64,000 nucleotides of DNA. Origin: DASSUW01 sp963806395 (lineage in GTDB: Bacteria > Actinomycetota > Thermoleophilia > Solirubrobacterales > Solirubrobacteraceae). The notes below the pieces were generated by a model that saw only the letters and a list, made by a program, of their open reading frames with translations, was not told the origin of the DNA and searched no databases. The stretch lies in the NCBI GenBank assembly GCA_963806395.1, contig CAWDYI010000019.1:620001-684000 (forward strand), read 5' to 3'. Below are positions 18,954 through 27,885 of the stretch, in pieces; within the stretch, counting starts at the first letter, position 1; each line of letters opens with the position of its first letter. A program made the position numbers and the translations under genes.

Positions 18954-20311
18954 CGCGTCAGCTCCAGCACGTAGCGGTCCACTCGCCGGGCGCCCTTCAT
19001 GATCCGTGCCCCTGCGAGGTACCGCCCGCCGAGACCCTCGGTCGCCGGCAGGAGCGCCGACAGCCGGTCGAGGTCGATCAGCAGCTCGGGCGGCCGGCCG
19101 AGACGACGCTCGGCGTCGCGGTACAGGCTGGTCTCGCCGAAGTCCTCGGGGGCGGCGCCGGGTCCGTCGCCGAGCTCGGCGTCGAGGTACCCGTCGTCGA
19201 TCTGCACGTGGAGCGGCGCGGGGAAGCCCGAGTCGGTCGGATCGAGCCCGTCGATCTCCGCGCTCAGCTCCAGAAGGCCGATCTCGGGCAGGTTGCGGAC
19301 CTCCGTGCCGCTCACACCGTCCGTCCGGCGCAGCGCGCGGCCGACCGCCACAGCGGCACGCCGGAGCGCGGCCTCGTCACGCGCTTCGACTCGCAGCCGC
19401 GCGCCGAGCTCGTTCTCACCGTCGCCGTACGCGTGGAACGTGGCGGCGCCGAGCTGCGGCAGGACGTCGTTGTCGACGTCCACCCCGGCTGCGAGCTGGA
19501 AGCGCTGGAACGACGACGCGAAGTTCGCGATGCTCGCGCCGGTCAGGACGATCTTGCCGAGGTCGGGCGTCGCGGCGGCCAGCCAGGTCCCGGCCGGCAG
19601 GTTCTCGAGCGTCGGCGCCGGCGGGCCGGGCGGTCCGAGGCCCTCGATCTCGAGGCGCACCGAATGGGAGTCCGGCCACACGCGGGCGGTCGCCGCTCCC
19701 TCGGCGGGGAGCAGCTCGGCCAGGGCCGAATGCGTGTGCAACCCCAGCGGTTCGATGCCCTCCGTCGCGCGGGCGGCCGTCCGCCGATCGAACGCAGCCA
19801 GCACGGCGGCCGGTGCGTCGTCGCCGCGCTCGTCGCCGGGGTCGAAGCGGTCGCTGTCGGCGAGCGCGCCGTTCTCCGCCGCATCGATCGACGCCTCGAG
19901 CAGCTCGCGCGAGGTCGCGAGCACGAGCTGCCCGTCCACGATCTCGGTCACCCGGAACCTGCGACCCAGGCGGACGCGGTCACCGAACGCGCGCGCGGCC
20001 TTCTCGTCGCGGGTCCCGAGGACGAGGGCGTCCGCCTCTTCGAGCGCGTCGGGCGTGTCGCTCATCGCGAAGAACGCGGCTCGCTCTCCGATCCAGGGCG
20101 CGACGTCGCGACGGTAGTCGACGCCGTCGAGCCCGAACGAGTCGAGCAGCAACTGGGCCGGTACGCCGACCCCCGGCGGGCGCGGCACGTCGCCCGCGGC
20201 CACGCTCACGTACACCGGCACGTCCGCGGGCACGACCGAGGCGGGAGAGCGCTCACCCCCGCACCCGGCGGTGGCGAGCGCGACCCACAGGGCGACCGCG
20301 ATCCAGCGCAT
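18950..20311 (-). CDS. Lipoprotein, DUF3352-like
   Basis: This 453-residue protein has a lipobox (ATAGCGG) making Cys17 the lipidated residue. The body matches the DUF3352-type pattern: an N-terminal VVPADVPVYVSVAAGD and a mid-region with AADTPDLGKI-like wording (LAAATPDLGKIVLTGASIANF). The C-terminus (GRYLAGARIMKGARRVDRYVLEL) closes the fold. The family is common in actinobacteria and has no established function. Lipid anchoring on the outer face of the membrane is inferred from the signal. Confidence 0.8.
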   Translation of the reverse strand: MRWIAVALWVALATAGCGGERSPASVVPADVPVYVSVAAGDVPRPPGVGVPAQLLLDSFGLDGVDYRRDVAPWIGERAAFFAMSDTPDALEEADALVLGTRDEKAARAFGDRVRLGRRFRVTEIVDGQLVLATSRELLEASIDAAENGALADSDRFDPGDERGDDAPAAVLAAFDRRTAARATEGIEPLGLHTHSALAELLPAEGAATARVWPDSHSVRLEIEGLGPPGPPAPTLENLPAGTWLAAATPDLGKIVLTGASIANFASSFQRFQLAAGVDVDNDVLPQLGAATFHAYGDGENELGARLRVEARDEAALRRAAVAVGRALRRTDGVSGTEVRNLPEIGLLELSAEIDGLDPTDSGFPAPLHVQIDDGYLDAELGDGPGAAPEDFGETSLYRDAERRLGRPPELLIDLDRLSALLPATEGLGGRYLAGARIMKGARRVDRYVLELTR

Positions 20312-20315
20312 CTTT

Positions 20316-20335
20316 GATCGCGGTTACCCGCGATC
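20316..20335. repeat. Short perfect stem-loop between aminotransferase and lipoprotein genes
   Basis: GATCGCGG (20316-20323), the loop TTAC and CCGCGATC (20328-20335) form a perfect 8-bp stem in the 29-bp gap between two minus-strand genes. It has no T tract, so it may be a leader hairpin or a weak transcription barrier rather than a terminator. Confidence 0.5.
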
Positions 20336-20340
20336 GGGTG

Positions 20341-21726
20341 TTACCGCGTCAGCTCGTCCGCCATCGCCTCGAACACCTGCACGTACGCGTCGACCGACGC
20401 GTCGTCGTGCGTGATCGAGAGCGTCCACTCTTCCTCGCGGCCCGGGGTCATGAAGATCCCGCGGTTCATGTTGAACAGCCAGGCGAGGTCCGGCAGGTCC
20501 GGATCCTGGTTGGCCTTGAAGGACTCGTAGTCGACGATCGGGGCGGTCGAGAAGGTCACGCAGCCCTTCGAGGCGACGCCGACGGCGTAGCCCGGCAGGT
20601 TGTGCTTCTCGATCACGCCCTGGCAGCCGGCGAGGATGCGGTCGTTGAGATGGTCGAGGTGCGCATACGCCTCCGGCGTCATCACCTCGAGCAGGTTCGC
20701 GCGCGTGGCGGCCATGCCGAGCGGGTTGCCGTTGTAGGTGCCGACCTGGTACACGGAGCCGTCCTCGACGGTCGACATCGCCTCCTCGGTGCCGCCGATC
20801 GCGCCCGTCGGCACGCCGCCGCCGAGCGCCTTCGCGAGCGTGACCATGTCGGGCTTGACGCCCCAGCGCTCCGTGGCGCCGCCGGCCGCGATCGTGATCC
20901 CGGTCTTGACCTCGTCGAAGATCAGGACGATGCCGTGCTTGCGCGTGATCTGGCGGACGGCCTCGAGGTAGCCGGGCTGGGGAAGCACGATCCCCAGGTT
21001 CATCATCGCCGCCTCCATGATCACGCAGGCGGGCAGGCGGCCCTCCTCGGCGAGGCGCTCGATCCGGCGCTCCATCGCACCGGCGTCGTTGAACGGCACG
21101 GCGATCGTCATGTCGACCGTCGCCTGCGGGATGCCGGCGCCGTACGGCAGCGACGCGAGGTTGTCGCGGTCGCCGATGCTGTCGTACTCGACGCCGATCG
21201 AGACCATCACCGTGTCGTGGTGGCCGTGGTAGGAGCCGAAGATCTTCATCACCGTGTCACGGCGCGTGTGGGCGCGGGCGATCCGGATCGCGTCCATCGT
21301 CGCCTCGGAGCCGGAGTTCGTGTAGCGCCAGCGCGGCAGGCCCCAGCGGCGCGAGAGCTCCTCGGCGACGACAACGGCGTCCTCGGTCGGCGCGGCGAAG
21401 TGCGTGCCCTGCTCGTAGCGCTCGCGCAGCGCCTTGCCGATCACCGGGTGGGCGTGGCCCTGGACCATCGCGCCGAACCCGTTGTGGAAGTCGTACATCT
21501 CGTTGCCGTCGACGTCCCACACCTTCGGGCCCTTGCCGTGCTCGAGGTAGATCGGCCACGGATCGCGCAGCTGGTAGGACGACGCGACGCCGCCCGACAG
21601 CACCGCGTGGGCACGCTGGTACATCTGCTCCGACTTGCGCGTGGCCTCGTTGAGCGCCTTCTCCTCACGCTCGATGAGCTCCTTGATGCGCTGACGGTCA
21701 ATCTGGACGGGGGCGCTGACGGCCAT
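20341..21726 (-). CDS. Class III PLP-dependent aminotransferase (HemL-like)
   Basis: This 461-residue enzyme starts at ATG 21726 with AGGAGA nine bases upstream. PLP signatures are the TNSGSEATMDAIRIARA cofactor loop, SYHGHHD, the Asp in LIFDEVKTGI and the Schiff-base Lys in TLAKALGGG. It resembles glutamate-1-semialdehyde aminotransferase. But the extended N-terminal helix and the lack of tetrapyrrole genes nearby make another amino-acid or amine aminotransferase just as likely. It is divergent from purF. Confidence 0.85.
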   Translation of the reverse strand: MAVSAPVQIDRQRIKELIEREEKALNEATRKSEQMYQRAHAVLSGGVASSYQLRDPWPIYLEHGKGPKVWDVDGNEMYDFHNGFGAMVQGHAHPVIGKALRERYEQGTHFAAPTEDAVVVAEELSRRWGLPRWRYTNSGSEATMDAIRIARAHTRRDTVMKIFGSYHGHHDTVMVSIGVEYDSIGDRDNLASLPYGAGIPQATVDMTIAVPFNDAGAMERRIERLAEEGRLPACVIMEAAMMNLGIVLPQPGYLEAVRQITRKHGIVLIFDEVKTGITIAAGGATERWGVKPDMVTLAKALGGGVPTGAIGGTEEAMSTVEDGSVYQVGTYNGNPLGMAATRANLLEVMTPEAYAHLDHLNDRILAGCQGVIEKHNLPGYAVGVASKGCVTFSTAPIVDYESFKANQDPDLPDLAWLFNMNRGIFMTPGREEEWTLSITHDDASVDAYVQVFEAMADELTR

Positions 21727-21861
21727 CTCTATCTCTCCTGAACGCTTGGCCAGGGAGGGTACTCGCGCCCGCTGTGCCGCTGCGGAGCACCGCTGGCGCC
21801 GCTGTGCGCCCGAGCGGCGGACGCCGAGGCCGTTGCTAGGCTCAGGGCCGGGTCGCATTGC

Positions 21862-23307
21862 ATGTCATTTGAGCTCATCGACGACCGCGACGGACCGCGC
21901 GACGAGTGCGGCGTCTTTGGCATATGCGCTCCCGGGCGCGACGTCGCGCGCCTCGTGTACTTCGCGCTGTACGCGCTCCAGCACCGCGGGCAGGAGTCCG
22001 CCGGCATCGCGACTTCGCAGCGCGGCCACATCATGGCGATGCGCGACCAGGGGCTCGTCAACCAGGTGTTCGACGAGCAGAAGCTGCGCGCGCTCCAAGG
22101 TGACATGGCGGTCGGCCACGTCCGCTACTCGACCACCGGCGCGAGCTCGTGGGAGAACTCGCAGCCCGTCTGGCGCGCCGACAAGCGCGAGGTCGCGCTC
22201 GCCCACAACGGCAACCTGATCAACGCCGTCGAGCTGCACGGCGAGCTGCGCGAGCGCGGTGTCGCGTTCCGCTCGACCTCGGACTCGGAGATCATCGCGG
22301 CGCTGCTCTCCACGCACGAGGCGGCCACGATCGAGGACGCGCTGGCCGACACGATGCGGCGGCTCGAGGGCGCGTACTCGACCGTCGTGATGACCAAGGA
22401 CCGCGTCGTCGCGTTCCGCGACCCGGCCGGCCTCCGGCCGCTGTCGCTCGGCATGCTCGACGACCGCTACTGCGTCGCCTCGGAGACCTGCGCGTTCGAC
22501 ATCATCGGCGCCAAGTTCCTGCGCGACGTGCAGCCGGGCGAAATCGTCTCGCTGACCGGCGACGGGCTCCAGACGCGGATCGCCGTTCAGGGCGAGCGGC
22601 GCGCGCTGTGCGTGTTCGAGCACATCTACTTCGCCCGCCCCGACTCGCGGCTCGACGGTCAGGTGCTGCAGGTCGCGCGCGGCCGCATGGGCGAGATCCT
22701 CGCGCGCGAGTCGCCGGTGCGGGCCGATCTCGTGATCCCGGTCCCGGACTCCGGCAACCCCGCCGCCCGCGGCTTCGCGCGAGCGACCGGCCTGCCCCAG
22801 GACGACGGGCTGATCAAGAACCGCTACGTCGGGCGCACGTTCATCCAGCCGGGCCAGGAACTGCGCAAGCACGGCCTGCGGATGAAGTTCAACCCGCTGC
22901 CCGAGGTGGTGGGGGGCAAGCGGATCGTGGTCGTCGACGACTCGATCGTGCGCGGCAACACCACGCGGCAGATCGTCGCGATGCTGCGCGACGCAGGGGC
23001 CAGCGAGGTGCACATGCGCATCTCCGCGCCGCCGATCCGCCACCCGTGCCACTACGGGATCGACATGTCCACGCGCGAGGAGATGATCGCCCACGGCCGT
23101 ACGGAGGCCGAGGTCGCGGCCGAGCTGGGCTGCGACTCGCTGGCCTACCTCTCGCTGGAGGGCGTGTACGAGGCGATCCAGGGCACTCGCGAGACGCACT
23201 GCGACGCGTGCTTCTCCGGTGACTACCCGTTGGCTCGCACGGCCGCGGCGCAGCGCAAGGACGCGTTCGAGGGTGTCCTTCCGCTGGTGGGCGCGGCTCC
23301 GCGGTAG
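21862..23307 (+). CDS. purF: Amidophosphoribosyltransferase (PurF)
   Basis: PurF (481 residues) makes phosphoribosylamine from PRPP and glutamine, the first committed step. A 15-residue propeptide precedes Cys16 (DECGVFGI), the N-terminal nucleophile of the glutaminase domain, with the conserved QHRGQESAG after it. The PRTase domain has the PRPP loop IVVVDDSIVRGNTTRQIV. The C-terminus (THCDACFSGDYP) has Cys residues that in relatives bind an Fe-S cluster. It lies alone between a divergent aminotransferase and recQ; purM, its frequent partner, is not here. Confidence 0.97.
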   Translation: MSFELIDDRDGPRDECGVFGICAPGRDVARLVYFALYALQHRGQESAGIATSQRGHIMAMRDQGLVNQVFDEQKLRALQGDMAVGHVRYSTTGASSWENSQPVWRADKREVALAHNGNLINAVELHGELRERGVAFRSTSDSEIIAALLSTHEAATIEDALADTMRRLEGAYSTVVMTKDRVVAFRDPAGLRPLSLGMLDDRYCVASETCAFDIIGAKFLRDVQPGEIVSLTGDGLQTRIAVQGERRALCVFEHIYFARPDSRLDGQVLQVARGRMGEILARESPVRADLVIPVPDSGNPAARGFARATGLPQDDGLIKNRYVGRTFIQPGQELRKHGLRMKFNPLPEVVGGKRIVVVDDSIVRGNTTRQIVAMLRDAGASEVHMRISAPPIRHPCHYGIDMSTREEMIAHGRTEAEVAAELGCDSLAYLSLEGVYEAIQGTRETHCDACFSGDYPLARTAAAQRKDAFEGVLPLVGAAPR

Positions 23308-23564
23308 CGCGCGCGGCGGGCCCGGCGAACGTCAACTGCGCTGGGTGGGGAAGCGGGTGTCCGTTCGAGGACGGCGAGGGCACGCGTGCCGGGGGGTGCG
23401 TCACGTTTGTTCGATCCTCGTGAACGTTTGTGAACCACCCCCCTCGCGAGCTTCCCTCAATGCGCCGTTGACGTTCGTTTCGTGCCAGCTCACGCACGGA
23501 ACTGTCACAACGCCGCGCAATGACCCTTTGCCCTCCGGACCCGGCGATATGGTCGCCCGTCCCA
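23308..23564. other. Intergenic region upstream of recQ
   Basis: This is one of the longest gene-free stretches (212-257 bp depending on the recQ start). It holds a perfect palindrome GGCACGCGTGCC at 23379-23390. Two direct copies of ACGTTTGT (23403-23410 and 23424-23431) are 21 bp apart, two helical turns, followed by TTGACG near 23467 that could be a -35 box. I saw no convincing coding frame, tRNA or T-tailed terminator. Confidence 0.5.
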
Positions 23565-25520
23565 ATGTCGTCGATCGCCATCGAGAACGTCGCGCTGCCG
23601 GGGCTCGGCCCGCCCGCGCCAGAGCCGGTCGCGCGCTCGCGCGATCCTGAGGGCGCGCTGCGCGAGCTGTTCAGCTTCCCCACGTTCCGGCCGGGGCAGC
23701 GTGAGGCGGTCGAGGCGGCCGTGGCGGGCCGCGACGTGCTCGTGGTGATGCCGACCGGCTCGGGCAAGTCGCTCTGCTACCAGCTTCCGGCGCTGATGCG
23801 GGCCGACCTGACGGTCGTGGTCTCGCCGCTGGTGTCCTTGATGCAGGACCAGGTGCAGGCGGTCGAGCGGATCGCGCCCGGGTTCGTCGGCCTCGTGAAC
23901 GCGCAGCAGGACACCGCGGTCAACCGCCGCACGCTCGACCGTGCGGCGGCAGGGCAGCTGCGGCTGCTCTACGTCGCGCCCGAGCGGTTCTCCTCGCCCG
24001 GGTTCCTGGAGCGGATCAAGCGCGCGCGGATCGGGCTGTTCGTGGTCGACGAGGCGCACTGCGTGTCCCAGTGGGGGCACGACTTCCGGCCGGACTACTT
24101 CCGGCTCGCCGATGCCGCGCGCTGGCTCGGTGCGGCCGCGATCGTCGCGTCGACGGCGACCGCGACGCCGCAGGTGGCGCAGGACATCGTGGCCCGGCTC
24201 GGGCTGCGCGACCCCGTGCACGTGGCGACCGGCTTCGATCGCCCGAACCTCTCGTTCGCGGTCGTGCCGTGCACGAACAAGGCGGCCGTCCACCGTGGGA
24301 TCGCCGCGGCGCTCGCCGAGCCGGGCGCGCTGCCGGGCATCGTCTACGCGGGCACGCGCGCGGAGAGCGAGCGGCTCGCCGGCCGGCTCGCCGATCAGCT
24401 GGGCGTGGAGGCGATCGCGTACCACGCCGGGCTGCCGCGCGAGGCACGGACCGAGGCGCAGCGCCGCTTCATGGCCGGTGAGGCGCCGGTCGTGGTCGCC
24501 ACCAACGCGTTCGGGATGGGCATCGACAAGGCCGACGTGCGCACCGTCTGCCACGAGAGCGTCCCGAGCTCGCTCGAGGCGTACTACCAGGAGGCCGGCC
24601 GCGCGGGGCGCGACGGCCAGCCGGCGCGCTGCCTCGTGTTCGCCACCGGCAAGGACAAGGGGCTCCACGTCTTCTTCATCGAGCGCTCGACCGTCTCCGA
24701 CGACGCGCTGAAGGCCGTCGCCCGCAGGATCGTCGCGGCGGCCGAGGCCGCCGGCGAGGGAATGCCGGCCGGTGACGGGTCGCCTGCCGGAGCCGGTGGT
24801 CCGTCGGCCGCCGACGGAGGTTCGCGCGCCGCGCCCGCGCGGTTCGACATACCGGTCAACGCGCTGGTGCCGCTCGCCGGCGACGAGGAGGTCGTGCGCG
24901 CGATCGTCGGCCATCTCGCGCGGGCCGGCGTCGTGCAGCCGGCGCCGTCGCCGCCCGACCGCGTGGTGGGCCGGATGGCCGGGCCGTGGGACCCGCGCGC
25001 GCTCGCCCTCTGCCGCACCTCCGCCCAGGAGGGCACGCGCGTGCGCTGGCGCCAGTACCGCGCGGTGTGGGCCTGGGTCGAGGGCTCACGCTGCCGCCGC
25101 GAGGGGATTCTGCGCCACTTCGGCGACCACTCGGTCCCGGCGCCGACCGGCCCGTGCTGCGACGTGTGCGACCCGTCGCTGGCGCCCGCGCCGCCCGCAC
25201 CCGCTCGCCGGGCGCCCACGGCCAGACCGGCGCAGCTCGCGCACCGCCCGGCCGCCGAGGGCGAGCAGGGCGCGCTCGACGAGGCGATCCTCGACGTGGT
25301 GGCGACCGCGCAGCCGGAGGTCGGCCGCACGCGCGCGGTCGAGATCCTGCGCGGCGGGCGGTCGAAGGTGGTCGAGAAGTACTCCTACGACGGCCTTCCG
25401 CACTACGGGGCGTGGTCGCACCTGACCGGGCCGACCGTGCTCGCGCGCGTTGACGCGCTGCTCGCCGCCGGCACGCTGCGCTCCACAGGCGGGCGGTTCC
25501 CGAAGCTGGAGGTGGTATGA
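23565..25520 (+). CDS. recQ: RecQ-family ATP-dependent DNA helicase
   Basis: This 3'-5' helicase of about 651 residues has motif Ia/Walker A MPTGSGKSLCYQLPA, DEAH box VVDEAHCVSQWGHDF, motif III ASTATATP, motif V TNAFGMGIDKADVR and motif VI QEAGRAGRDGQP. A zinc-binding region (GSRCRREGILRHFGD... CCDVCDP) and a short C-terminal winged domain follow. An in-frame ATG at 23520 would add 15 residues; I prefer 23565. Its stop overlaps purN (ATGA), so a repair helicase sits inside a purine transcription unit. Confidence 0.92.
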   Translation: MSSIAIENVALPGLGPPAPEPVARSRDPEGALRELFSFPTFRPGQREAVEAAVAGRDVLVVMPTGSGKSLCYQLPALMRADLTVVVSPLVSLMQDQVQAVERIAPGFVGLVNAQQDTAVNRRTLDRAAAGQLRLLYVAPERFSSPGFLERIKRARIGLFVVDEAHCVSQWGHDFRPDYFRLADAARWLGAAAIVASTATATPQVAQDIVARLGLRDPVHVATGFDRPNLSFAVVPCTNKAAVHRGIAAALAEPGALPGIVYAGTRAESERLAGRLADQLGVEAIAYHAGLPREARTEAQRRFMAGEAPVVVATNAFGMGIDKADVRTVCHESVPSSLEAYYQEAGRAGRDGQPARCLVFATGKDKGLHVFFIERSTVSDDALKAVARRIVAAAEAAGEGMPAGDGSPAGAGGPSAADGGSRAAPARFDIPVNALVPLAGDEEVVRAIVGHLARAGVVQPAPSPPDRVVGRMAGPWDPRALALCRTSAQEGTRVRWRQYRAVWAWVEGSRCRREGILRHFGDHSVPAPTGPCCDVCDPSLAPAPPAPARRAPTARPAQLAHRPAAEGEQGALDEAILDVVATAQPEVGRTRAVEILRGGRSKVVEKYSYDGLPHYGAWSHLTGPTVLARVDALLAAGTLRSTGGRFPKLEVV

Positions 25521-26125
25521 GGGTCGGCGTGCTCGCGTCGGGCGCCGGCACGAACCTCCAGGCCATCCTCGATCGACTCCACGGCCGCCACGGCATCGAC
25601 GTGACGGCGGTCGCCACCGACCAGCCGGGGGCGCCCGCGCTCGAGCGCGCCGCCCGCGCGGGCGTGCCGACCGCCGAGTTCCCGCTCGGCGCGTACGGCG
25701 ACCGCGCGGCGCGCGACGACGCGATCGCCGACTTCCTCGCCGGCCGCGGCGTCGAACTGGTCGTGCTCGCGGGCTACATGGCGCTGCTGGAGCCGGGCTT
25801 CCTGGCGCGCTTCCCCGCTCGTGTGATCAACGTGCATCCCGCCCTGCTCCCCGCCTTCCCGGGCATCCGGGTGATCGAGCAGGCGCTCGACTACGGCGTG
25901 AAGGTGTTCGGCGTCACCGTCCACTTCGTCGACGAGGGGATCGACACCGGCCCGATCATCGCCCAGCGCGCGCTAGAGCTGCCTGACGCCGGCGATGCGG
26001 CAACGGTGCGCGACGCGCTGCGCCCGCTCGAGCACGACCTGCTGTGCGACGCGATCGCGCGGATTGCGCGCGGAGCGGTCCGCATCGATCCCGCGCATCC
26101 GCGGCGGGTGGTGGTCGAGCCATGA
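25517..26125 (+). CDS. purN: GAR transformylase (PurN)
   Basis: PurN (202 residues) formylates GAR using N10-formyl-THF. The N-terminus (RVGVLASGAGTNLQAIL) is typical. Catalytic Asn and His lie in VINVHPALLPAFPG and the catalytic Asp in FVDEGIDTGPII. The start overlaps the recQ stop by 4 nt. Confidence 0.95.
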   Translation: MRVGVLASGAGTNLQAILDRLHGRHGIDVTAVATDQPGAPALERAARAGVPTAEFPLGAYGDRAARDDAIADFLAGRGVELVVLAGYMALLEPGFLARFPARVINVHPALLPAFPGIRVIEQALDYGVKVFGVTVHFVDEGIDTGPIIAQRALELPDAGDAATVRDALRPLEHDLLCDAIARIARGAVRIDPAHPRRVVVEP

Positions 26126-26172
26126 ATCCCGGCCACGCGCCGGTATCGTCCCGGCCCGATGGGGGGACGGCG

Positions 26173-27741
26173 ATGACGCAACCCGGTGAGGTCCGGATCC
26201 GCCGAGCCGTGTTGTCGGTGTCGGACAAGACGGGGATCGCCGAGTTCGCGCGCGGGCTGGCGGAACTCGGCGTCGAGCTGGTCTCGACCGGCGGCACCGC
26301 CGCCGCGCTGCGCGATGCCGGGCTCGAGGTGCGCGACATCGAGGACTTCACCGGCTTTCCCGAGATCATGGGCGGCCGCGTCAAGACGCTGCACCCGAAG
26401 CTGTACGCCGGGGTGCTGGCGCTGCGTGACGACCCGTCCCACATGGCGGCGGCCGACGAGCACGAGGTCGAGTTCGTCGACCTCGTCTGCGTGAACCTGT
26501 ACCCGTTCGAAGCGTGGGCCGGCCGCCGCGGGGTGACCGAGCACGAGGTGCTGGAGCACATCGACATCGGCGGTCCGACGATGATCCGCGCGGCGGCCAA
26601 GAACTTCGGCTTCACCGCCGTCGTGGTCAAGCCCGAGAGCTACGACGCGGTGCTCCAGGAGCTGCGCGACGGGGACAACAAGCTGTCGCTGACCACGCGC
26701 GAGAGCCTCGCCGCCGAGGCGTTCGCCTACACCGCCCGGTACGACACGGCGATCTCGCGCTGGTTCGCGGAGAAGCAGGGCGACTTCCCCGAGCTGATGA
26801 TGTCGGCCTACGAGAAGGTGACGGACCTCTCGTACGGCGAGAACCCGCATCAGCGCGCCGCCTACTACTCGCAGGTCGGCGCGCGCATGCACGTGCTCTC
26901 GCAGGTCCGCCAGCGCGGCGGCAAGGAGCTGTCGTTCAACAACGTGCTCGACATCAACTCCGGCCGGCTGCTCGTGCAGGAGTTCGAGGTGCCCGCGTGC
27001 GCGATCATCAAGCACAACAACCCGTGTGGGGCAGCGGTCGGCGGCACCGCCATCGAGGCCTACCGGCGCGCCTTCGCGTGCGACCCGGTGTCGGCGTTCG
27101 GCGGCGTGATCTGCCTGAACCGCCCGGTCGACGCCGAGCTCGCCAAGGCGGTGATCGGTCAGTTCGCCGAGGTCGTGCTCGCGCCGCGCTTCAACGACGA
27201 AGCGGTCGAGATCCTCGCCACCAAGCCGAACCTGCGGATCCTCGAGGACAGCGAACGCCGCCGGGTCAACATCTCCGAGTGGGACGTCAAGCGCGTGATC
27301 GGCGGCCTGCTGGTCCAGGATCGCGACCTCGATCTCGAGGACCGGTCCGAGATGGAGGTCGTGACCGAGCGCAAGCCGTCCGAGCGCGAGTGGGGCGAGA
27401 TGCTGTTCGCGTGGAAGGTGTGCAAGCACGTCCGCTCGAACGCGATCGTGCTCGCGCGCGACCTCGCGTCGGTCGGGATCGGCGCCGGCCAGATGAGCCG
27501 CGTCGACTCGGTGCGCCTGGCGATCGACAAGGCGCGCGCCACCGATACCGACCTGACCGGCGGCGCGCTCGCCTCGGATGCGTTCTTCCCGTTCTCAGAC
27601 GGGCCCCAGCTCGCGGTCGACGCGGGCGTCACCGCGGTCATCCAGCCCGGCGGCTCGGTCCGCGACCACGAGGTCGTCGATGCCGCCGACGGTGCCGGCA
27701 TCTCGATGGTGTTCACGCACCGGCGCCACTTCCGGCACTGA
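26173..27741 (+). CDS. purH: Bifunctional AICAR transformylase/IMP cyclohydrolase (PurH)
   Basis: PurH (522 residues) completes IMP synthesis. The N-terminal MGS-like cyclohydrolase domain starts RRAVLSVSDKTGIAEFA with STGGTAAALRDAG and GGRVKTLHPKLYAG. The transformylase domain has SYGENPHQRAAYY, the catalytic Lys-His in IIKHNNPCG and SDAFFPFSDG. I chose ATG 26173 with its GGGGGGACGG site. An in-frame ATG at 26122 overlaps the purN stop (ATGA) and would add 17 residues by translational coupling. Confidence 0.96.
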   Translation: MTQPGEVRIRRAVLSVSDKTGIAEFARGLAELGVELVSTGGTAAALRDAGLEVRDIEDFTGFPEIMGGRVKTLHPKLYAGVLALRDDPSHMAAADEHEVEFVDLVCVNLYPFEAWAGRRGVTEHEVLEHIDIGGPTMIRAAAKNFGFTAVVVKPESYDAVLQELRDGDNKLSLTTRESLAAEAFAYTARYDTAISRWFAEKQGDFPELMMSAYEKVTDLSYGENPHQRAAYYSQVGARMHVLSQVRQRGGKELSFNNVLDINSGRLLVQEFEVPACAIIKHNNPCGAAVGGTAIEAYRRAFACDPVSAFGGVICLNRPVDAELAKAVIGQFAEVVLAPRFNDEAVEILATKPNLRILEDSERRRVNISEWDVKRVIGGLLVQDRDLDLEDRSEMEVVTERKPSEREWGEMLFAWKVCKHVRSNAIVLARDLASVGIGAGQMSRVDSVRLAIDKARATDTDLTGGALASDAFFPFSDGPQLAVDAGVTAVIQPGGSVRDHEVVDAADGAGISMVFTHRRHFRH

Positions 27742-27807
27742 CGCCAGGCGGCGTCGCGCCGCGAGGGCGAAGCCGCCGGCGATCAGCAGCAGGAGCCTTC
27801 GCCTCAT
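27595..27807 (-). CDS. Possible 70-residue small protein antisense to purH end
   Basis: ATG 27807 follows a strong site (GGAGGGGACG). The N-terminus RRRLLLLIAGGFALAARRRL would make one short membrane helix with flanking positive charges, as in tiny anchored proteins. Only the first 22 codons lie outside purH; the rest overlaps it antisense, where open frames are common at this G+C. This is a weak call. Confidence 0.25.
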   Translation of the reverse strand: MRRRLLLLIAGGFALAARRRLASVPEVAPVREHHRDAGTVGGIDDLVVADRAAGLDDRGDARVDRELGPV

Positions 27808-27885
27808 CGTCCCCTCCAGCCTCGAACCGCTCGCCGCAGGGACTACGACCGCCGGCGTTCCGCAGGTCCCGTCGCCGGTCGGCGT

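Noticed and set aside
20341..21726. Assignment of the aminotransferase as HemL (glutamate-1-semialdehyde aminomutase)
   Set aside because: Class III features are clear, but nothing specific to HemL or any tetrapyrrole gene nearby supports that substrate, so no symbol was given.
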